Assembly (NCBI RefSeq): GCF_003555545.1
Contig: NZ_CP032157.1
Coordinates: 4,344,546 to 4,408,545, forward strand
DNA: 64,000 nucleotides
Direction: 5' to 3'
From: Paraflavitalea soli
GTDB lineage: Bacteria; Bacteroidota; Bacteroidia; Chitinophagales; Chitinophagaceae
In this document: piece by piece, positions 58,926 to 64,000 of the stretch
Numbering within the stretch: position 1 is the stretch's first letter
Layout of the letters: every line of letters begins with the position of its first letter
Notes under the pieces: model-generated
What the model was told of the DNA's origin: nothing
What the model saw: the letters and a program-made list of their open reading frames with translations, nothing else
The model's database searches: none
Translations under genes and position numbers: made by a program

Positions 58926-60205
58926 TATAAACTCCAGTATTTTCTGCTCGTGATGGTATGTTTATAGATTCCTTTCAGATCGGCAATCAATGCGTGTTCC
59001 CTTGTCATGGCTGCAAAATCAGCATCGCTCAGGGTGGTATAAGGTTTATGCGGAACAGTAACGATCACTGCATCATAATCCCTGGCAGGCGTTTTCACCA
59101 AATGCAATCCATATTCTTCATACACTTCTTCATTTTCTGCATAAGGATCTTCCACATCTACCTGGATATTGAAAGCCAGCAATTCCTTTACCGTATCTAC
59201 TATTTTTGAATTGCGGATATCGCTCACATTCTCTTTGAAGGTAACCCCTTTCACCAGTACTTTAGGATCATTGGAATTACGCAATACGTGGGTAATGATC
59301 TTGCGCGCCACATATTTGGCCATGTCATCGTTGATATACCGGCTGGCCGTGATCACTTTCGACTCATAGCCCAGAGAAGCTGCTTTGTACGTGAGGTAAT
59401 AAGGATCTACGCCAATACAATGCCCGCCTACCAGACCCGGTTGAAAACGCAGGAAATTCCATTTGGAGCCTGCCGCTTCAATCACCTCATAAGTATTGAC
59501 ACCCATGCGATCGAAGATCAGCGACAACTCATTCATCAGCGCAATGTTCAGGTCGCGCTGCGTATTTTCTACGATCTTGGAAGCCTCGGCTACCTTAATG
59601 GTAGAAGCGCGGTGTACGCCTGCATCTACTACCAGTTCATAGGTCCTGGCTATTTCATCCAGGGCTTCCTGGTCACTGCCTGACACCACTTTGACCACAG
59701 TACGCAGGGTATGTTTCTTATCTCCCGGGTTAATACGTTCGGGTGAATAGCCCAGCTTGAAATCAACACCCATTTTTAAGCCGGAGACCTTCTCCAGCAC
59801 AGGCAAACAATCCTCTTCCGTACAGCCCGGATAGGTGGTGGATTCATACACCACATAATCGCCTTTCTTCAACACCTTGCCCACCGTTTCAGAGGCACTG
59901 AGCAAGGGTTTCAGGTCGGGTACATTGTACTTGTCTACCGGCGTAGGTACGGCCACTATAAAGAAATTGGCCTGCTTCAATGCTTCCAGGCTATCGGTAA
60001 AAACAATATTCGTACCCTTAAACTCTTCGGCAGTCACTTCCTTACTGGGATCTATGCCCTGTTGCATCAACTCCACCCGTTTTGCATTGATATCAAAACC
60101 GATGACGGAAATTTTGCGGGCAAACTCCAATGCTATCGGCAGGCCCACATAGCCCAAACCAATAACAGCTAACCTTGCTTTCTGATCAACTAATTCCTGG
60201 TACAT
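58925..60205 (-). CDS. UDP-N-acetylhexosamine-type nucleotide sugar dehydrogenase (WbpO/TviB-like)
   Basis: The 426-residue protein has LAVIGLGYVGLPIALEFAR at the N-terminus, VYESTTYPGCTEEDCLPVL, GYSPERINPGD and the catalytic Cys in GLVGGHCIGVDPYYLT. This is the branch that oxidises UDP-GlcNAc or UDP-GalNAc to the uronic acid, as in Vi antigen and B-band O-antigen synthesis, distinct from the UDP-glucose dehydrogenase two genes upstream. Confidence 0.9.
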   Translation of the reverse strand: MYQELVDQKARLAVIGLGYVGLPIALEFARKISVIGFDINAKRVELMQQGIDPSKEVTAEEFKGTNIVFTDSLEALKQANFFIVAVPTPVDKYNVPDLKPLLSASETVGKVLKKGDYVVYESTTYPGCTEEDCLPVLEKVSGLKMGVDFKLGYSPERINPGDKKHTLRTVVKVVSGSDQEALDEIARTYELVVDAGVHRASTIKVAEASKIVENTQRDLNIALMNELSLIFDRMGVNTYEVIEAAGSKWNFLRFQPGLVGGHCIGVDPYYLTYKAASLGYESKVITASRYINDDMAKYVARKIITHVLRNSNDPKVLVKGVTFKENVSDIRNSKIVDTVKELLAFNIQVDVEDPYAENEEVYEEYGLHLVKTPARDYDAVIVTVPHKPYTTLSDADFAAMTREHALIADLKGIYKHTITSRKYWSL

Positions 60206-60305
60206 GTCCGAATATTAATTAGCCCGACAGATACTGGCTACCCAACCTGTCGGACCTGTTTAAAACAAGTCGGGCCCGCTATGCGGGCCAGACCATCTAT
60301 CAGTT
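60206..60305 (-). terminator. Hairpins between the uronate decarboxylase and dehydrogenase genes
   Basis: GGCCCGC (60273-60279) pairs with GCGGGCC (60283-60289), and CCGACAG (60224-60230) pairs with CTGTCGG (60247-60253). The T-tract is weak on the minus strand, so these may only attenuate transcription in the middle of the operon. Confidence 0.5.
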
Positions 60306-61286
60306 TTACCGGCTGACAAATTCTTTCGGCTGTTTGAACCATTCCTCCGGCTTCAGGGACTTGAAGTACTCGTAAGTGATCTTCAAACCTTCTTTCCGGC
60401 CTACTTTCGGTGTCCAGCCCAGTATTTCTTTAGCACGGGTAATATCCGGTTTACGTTGTTTGGGGTCGTCTACAGGCAAGGGTTTATATACGATCTCCTG
60501 TTTGGTGCCGGTAAGAGCAATGATCTCTTCAGCAAATTCTTTGAGGGAGATCTCATCGGGGTTACCTACATTGACGGGTTGGTGATAATCGCTCATCAAC
60601 AAGCGGTAAATGCCTTCTACCAGGTCGTCTACATAACAGAAGCTTCTTGTTTGAGAACCATCACCAAATACAGTGAGGTCTTCTCCACGCAAAGCCTGGC
60701 CAATAAAGGCTGGCAAAGCACGGCCGTCGTTGAGGCGCATGCGCGGGCCATAGGTATTAAAGATGCGGATGATACGTGTTTCCAGACCATGGAAGGTATG
60801 GTAAGCCATGGTCATCGCTTCCTGGAAGCGCTTGGCTTCATCATATACACCACGGGGGCCTACAGGGTTTACATTACCCCAGTATTCTTCATTTTGTGGG
60901 TGCACCATCGGATCACCATAGATCTCGGAAGTGGAGGCTACCAGTATCCTGGCGCCTTTGGCCCTTGCCAGTCCCAGACAGTTGTGCGTACCCAAAGAAC
61001 CCACTTTCAGTGTTTGAATAGGTATTTTCAGGTAATCGATCGGACTGGCCGGTGAAGCGAAGTGCAGGATATAATCCAGGTTGCCCGGCACATGAATAAA
61101 GGTAGATACGTCGTGGTTATAGAACTCAAACTGTTCCAGTTTGAATAAATGCTCAATATTCTTCAGGTCGCCGGTGATCAGGTTGTCCATGCCAATAACA
61201 TGGAAACCTTCTTTGATGAAACGGTCACTTAAATGTGAACCCAGGAATCCGGCTGCTCCGGTAATAAGTACTCTCTTTCTTGCCAT
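60306..61286 (-). CDS. UDP-glucuronate decarboxylase (UDP-xylose synthase)
   Basis: The 326-residue SDR protein has [47 protein letters not shown] and the catalytic [16 protein letters not shown], the UXS signature. It turns UDP-glucuronate into UDP-xylose. Its substrate is made by the ugd gene 35 bases upstream. Confidence 0.95.
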   Translation of the reverse strand: MARKRVLITGAAGFLGSHLSDRFIKEGFHVIGMDNLITGDLKNIEHLFKLEQFEFYNHDVSTFIHVPGNLDYILHFASPASPIDYLKIPIQTLKVGSLGTHNCLGLARAKGARILVASTSEIYGDPMVHPQNEEYWGNVNPVGPRGVYDEAKRFQEAMTMAYHTFHGLETRIIRIFNTYGPRMRLNDGRALPAFIGQALRGEDLTVFGDGSQTRSFCYVDDLVEGIYRLLMSDYHQPVNVGNPDEISLKEFAEEIIALTGTKQEIVYKPLPVDDPKQRKPDITRAKEILGWTPKVGRKEGLKITYEYFKSLKPEEWFKQPKEFVSR

Positions 61287-61321
61287 GGTTGGTGTTGTTT
61301 GTAAGGAGTGTTTACAGGAAA

Positions 61322-62644
61322 TTATTTCTGTCCGGGAACGGCTACAGCCCTTCCTACACTCTCATAATAGAATCCTAACTCTTTCACTGCACTGCCTTCA
61401 AAAAGGTTACGGCCATCAAAGATCACTTTGTTCTTCAGGGCGGTTACCATTTTCAGGAAGTTGGGCGTGCGAAACTCATTCCACTCGGTGGCAATGATCA
61501 ACGCATCAGCACCTTCCAGGCAATCATACTGGTTCTCAGCATATTCTACCTTATCTCCAATAACACCTTTTACATTGGGCATCGCTTCCGGGTCAAACAC
61601 ACTCAGGGTAGCGCCTGCTGCCGTCAGTTCGTCGATCATGTATAAAGCCGGCGCTTCCCGGATATCATCCGTATTGGGTTTGAAGGCCAATCCCCATAAA
61701 GCAAATTTCTTGCCTTTCAGGTCGTCCTTGAAGTATTTTTTGATCTTGGGCATCAGGTGCAATTTCTGACGCTCGTTCACATCCATTACGGCATTCAATA
61801 TCTGGAAGTCATAACTTACTTCTTTGGATGATTTTACCAGGGCCTGTACGTCTTTGGGGAAACAGCTACCGCCGTAACCAATACCAGGAAACAGGAACCG
61901 TTTGCCGATACGCTCATCACTACCTATACCACGGCGCACCATATCCACATCAGCACCCAGGCGTTCGCACAACTGGGCAATCTCATTCATGAAAGAGATC
62001 TTGGTAGCCAGGAATGAATTGGCGGCATATTTGCTCAGCTCGGCAGAGCGTACATCCATATTGATGATCGGGTTACCGGAACGAACGAAAGGATTGTACA
62101 ATTCGCTCATTACTTTTTTAGCCCTTTCAGAAGAAGCGCCGATCACTACCCGGTCGGGCTTCATGAAGTCTTCCACAGCCACCCCTTCCCGTAAAAACTC
62201 GGGATTGGATACTACGTCAAACTCACCTTTATAGTTTTTAGACACAGCCGCATGCACTTTTTCAGCAGTACCTACCGGCACGGTGCTCTTATCTACAATT
62301 ACTTTATAATCTTTGAGGATCTTTCCCAGGTGATCGGCAACGCCCAATATGTATTTCAGATCGGCAGAACCGTCTTCGCCGGGAGGCGTAGGCAGGGCGA
62401 GGAAAATGATCGCAGCATCTTTGATACCTTCTTCCAGGCTGGTTGTGAACCGCAGACGTTCTTCTTTCAAATTACGCAGGAACAGCTTCTCCAGGCCGGG
62501 CTCATAAATAGTGATCTGACCGTTTGAAAGCTTTTCCACTTTCGATTTGTCGATGTCTACACAGGTAACATCATTTCCTGTTTCAGCGAAACAGGTTCCG
62601 GTCACCAATCCAACGTAACCGGTGCCAACAACAGCAATTTTCAT
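61322..62644 (-). CDS. ugd: UDP-glucose 6-dehydrogenase
   Basis: The 440-residue protein has [49 protein letters not shown] and the catalytic Cys in [16 protein letters not shown]. It oxidises UDP-glucose to UDP-glucuronate, the precursor for UDP-xylose. Confidence 0.97.
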   Translation of the reverse strand: MKIAVVGTGYVGLVTGTCFAETGNDVTCVDIDKSKVEKLSNGQITIYEPGLEKLFLRNLKEERLRFTTSLEEGIKDAAIIFLALPTPPGEDGSADLKYILGVADHLGKILKDYKVIVDKSTVPVGTAEKVHAAVSKNYKGEFDVVSNPEFLREGVAVEDFMKPDRVVIGASSERAKKVMSELYNPFVRSGNPIINMDVRSAELSKYAANSFLATKISFMNEIAQLCERLGADVDMVRRGIGSDERIGKRFLFPGIGYGGSCFPKDVQALVKSSKEVSYDFQILNAVMDVNERQKLHLMPKIKKYFKDDLKGKKFALWGLAFKPNTDDIREAPALYMIDELTAAGATLSVFDPEAMPNVKGVIGDKVEYAENQYDCLEGADALIIATEWNEFRTPNFLKMVTALKNKVIFDGRNLFEGSAVKELGFYYESVGRAVAVPGQK

Positions 62645-62697
62645 ATTGAAACGTTTTTGTTAGGGTTCAACAAAGCCTTTATCTGTCAGGCTAAGGT

Positions 62698-63834
62698 TTA
62701 TGAATGTTTATTAATAAATTCCAACACATTGCTGGTAATGAAAAGGAGTTGTTCTTCGTCCAGTTCCGTATGCATTGGCAACGAGATCACTCTTTCCGTA
62801 AGCCAGTCGGTGGTTTCGAGGATATAGGATGAACCGCCGAATGCTTCAAACATTTGTTGACGATGGGCGGGTACAGGATAATAGATCATGGAAGGGATAC
62901 CCTTATCAGCCAGATACTGATTCAATCCATCACGATCAACACCTTCAAGCAGGAGGGTATACTGATGAAACACATGGTCGCTATAAGATGCCCGTGCAGG
63001 GGTGGTGATCTTAGGATGATTGGCAAAAGCCTTATCATAATAATCAGCCGCAGCCTGACGCGCTGCAATATAGGTATCCAATAATGGCAATTTCACATTC
63101 AACACAGCAGCCTGAATCGAATCGAGGCGACTGTTGCAACCAACCACTTCATGGTAGTAACGTTTACTCTGTCCATGATTGGCAATCATTTTCATCTGGC
63201 TGGCTAACGCGTCATCGTTGGTGAATATTGCACCACCGTCTCCATAACATCCCAGGTTTTTGGATGGGAAGAAGGAAGTAGCCCCTATCGTGCCAATGGT
63301 ACCTGCTTTTTTTACTGTACCATCTTTGAACTTCACGGCACTGCCGATAGCCTGTGCGGTATCTTCGATCACATACAGACCATGCCGGCTGGCTATCTCC
63401 ATGATAGCTTCCATATCGGCACTTTGTCCGTACAGGTGTACCGGCACAATCGCTTTGGTTTTGGGTGTAATAGCTTTCTCTATAGCAGCGGGATCGATGC
63501 AAAAAGTTTTGGGATCAACCTCCACAAAAACCGGTTTCAACTTCAGGAGGGCTACTACCTCCACTGTTGCGATATAGGTAAATGAGGGAGTGATTACCTC
63601 ATCACCGGGCTGCAGCTTCAGCGCCATCATAGCTATCTGAAGTGCATCAGTACCATTGGCGCAGGGAATTACGTGTTTTGCCCCCAGGTACTTCGTTAAG
63701 CCGGCCGTAAAATCCGTGACTGCTTTACCATTTATAAAAGCTGCATTGTCAAGCACCTCCTGAATACCTGCATCCACGCCTTGCTTAATCTTTGCATACT
63801 GCTGCTTTAAATCCACCATTTGTATCGGCCGCAT
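62698..63834 (-). CDS. DegT/DnrJ/EryC1/StrS-family sugar aminotransferase
   Basis: From ATG at 63834 (MRPIQMVDLKQQYAKIKQGV) the product is 378 residues. PLP-site features are PCANGTDALQIAMMAL, VIEDTAQAIGS and the Schiff-base Lys in SFFPSKNLGCYGDGGA. It transfers an amino group to a keto-sugar nucleotide, as WecE or WbpE do. It is the first gene of the polysaccharide operon, with a consensus promoter 28 bases upstream. A longer frame to 63873 would cross that promoter, so I reject the earlier start. Confidence 0.93.
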   Translation of the reverse strand: MRPIQMVDLKQQYAKIKQGVDAGIQEVLDNAAFINGKAVTDFTAGLTKYLGAKHVIPCANGTDALQIAMMALKLQPGDEVITPSFTYIATVEVVALLKLKPVFVEVDPKTFCIDPAAIEKAITPKTKAIVPVHLYGQSADMEAIMEIASRHGLYVIEDTAQAIGSAVKFKDGTVKKAGTIGTIGATSFFPSKNLGCYGDGGAIFTNDDALASQMKMIANHGQSKRYYHEVVGCNSRLDSIQAAVLNVKLPLLDTYIAARQAAADYYDKAFANHPKITTPARASYSDHVFHQYTLLLEGVDRDGLNQYLADKGIPSMIYYPVPAHRQQMFEAFGGSSYILETTDWLTERVISLPMHTELDEEQLLFITSNVLEFINKHS

Positions 63835-63861
63835 ACTCAACGTTTTCTTTTGAAACGGGCA

Positions 63862-63892
63862 CAAACCTACCACAAAAAACTGGTTTATGCAA
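63862..63892 (-). promoter_or_regulatory. Promoter of the polysaccharide operon
   Basis: On the minus strand TTG (63890-63892) and TAGGTTTG (63862-63869) are 20 bases apart, matching the Bacteroidota consensus. The leader would be about 20 bases. The rest of the sequence to 64000 shows no gene. Confidence 0.82.
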
Positions 63893-64000
63893 TGGGGGCA
63901 TCGTAACTAACGCAGTCAATTGGGGATAAATACCATAGAAAAGCATATCCCTACGCTGGCTACCGCTTAAAACAGTTCGCATTTTACCCATTCCCCACCT

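Overview
The window comes from a Bacteroidota chromosome, most likely family Chitinophagaceae. The evidence is two SusC/SusD pairs, a PorU/PorV-type type IX secretion pair, promoters of the form TTTG-N19/20-TAnnTTTG, and an rpsU gene with an unusually strong Shine-Dalgarno sequence where most other genes have none. I see no rRNA, insertion sequence, phage or CRISPR array.

Layout. (1) 1-14.1 kb is a glycan-use locus, all on the minus strand: a partial BSP-type metallopeptidase, a GH92 mannosidase, SusD/SusC pair 1, a LacI regulator, and SusD/SusC pair 2. Two CTAAAACGTTTTAG palindromes lie between SusC1 and LacI. A related 20-nt element precedes GH92, SusC1 and SusC2, so this looks like a local regulon. 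(2) 14.5-23.4 kb is the translation superoperon, read right to left: rpsU, Xer recombinase, hpf, two tRNA-like repeat units, tRNA Thr-Tyr-Gly-Thr, tuf, tRNA-Trp, secE, nusG, rplK, rplA, rplJ, rplL. A lysine/alanine-rich histone H1-like gene is inserted in the opposite direction between nusG and rplK. rpoB does not follow rplL. (3) 23.5-30.5 kb holds ribE and a six-gene cluster: NodU/SxtI-type O-carbamoyltransferase, a 49-residue DUF5989 (SxtK-like) membrane protein, an SxtJ-like protein, two membrane-anchored SGNH hydrolases and a GT-C-like membrane protein. This is the best candidate for a poorly described system.

(4) 30.6-42.5 kb holds PorU2/PorV2-like T9SS proteins, tyrS, a double OmpA-domain protein, a class V aminotransferase, tRNA-Gln with a textbook promoter, a small secreted protein and a LexA-like S24 regulator. 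(5) 42.5-44.7 kb has a DUF1611 protein followed by an enolase-superfamily epimerase, the DgcN/DgcA combination proposed for D-glutamate use. (6) 45.2-55 kb is mixed: a TIG/kelch-like lipoprotein, an AraC regulator divergent from a reductase/DoxX/deacetylase operon, a second copy of the SGNH protein, an ECF sigma module with a Spy-like periplasmic protein, a TapB-like protein and a secreted esterase. (7) 55-63.9 kb is a surface-polysaccharide operon, minus strand, with a clear promoter at its right end: DegT aminotransferase, UDP-glucose dehydrogenase, UDP-glucuronate decarboxylase, a UDP-HexNAc-type dehydrogenase, rfbB, rfbC, rfbD and a glycosyltransferase. rfbA is not in the window.

Functions are assigned from recognisable motifs and gene order only; no database search was run. 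Start codons were moved inward where the longest reading frame runs past a better signal peptide or conserved N-terminus.
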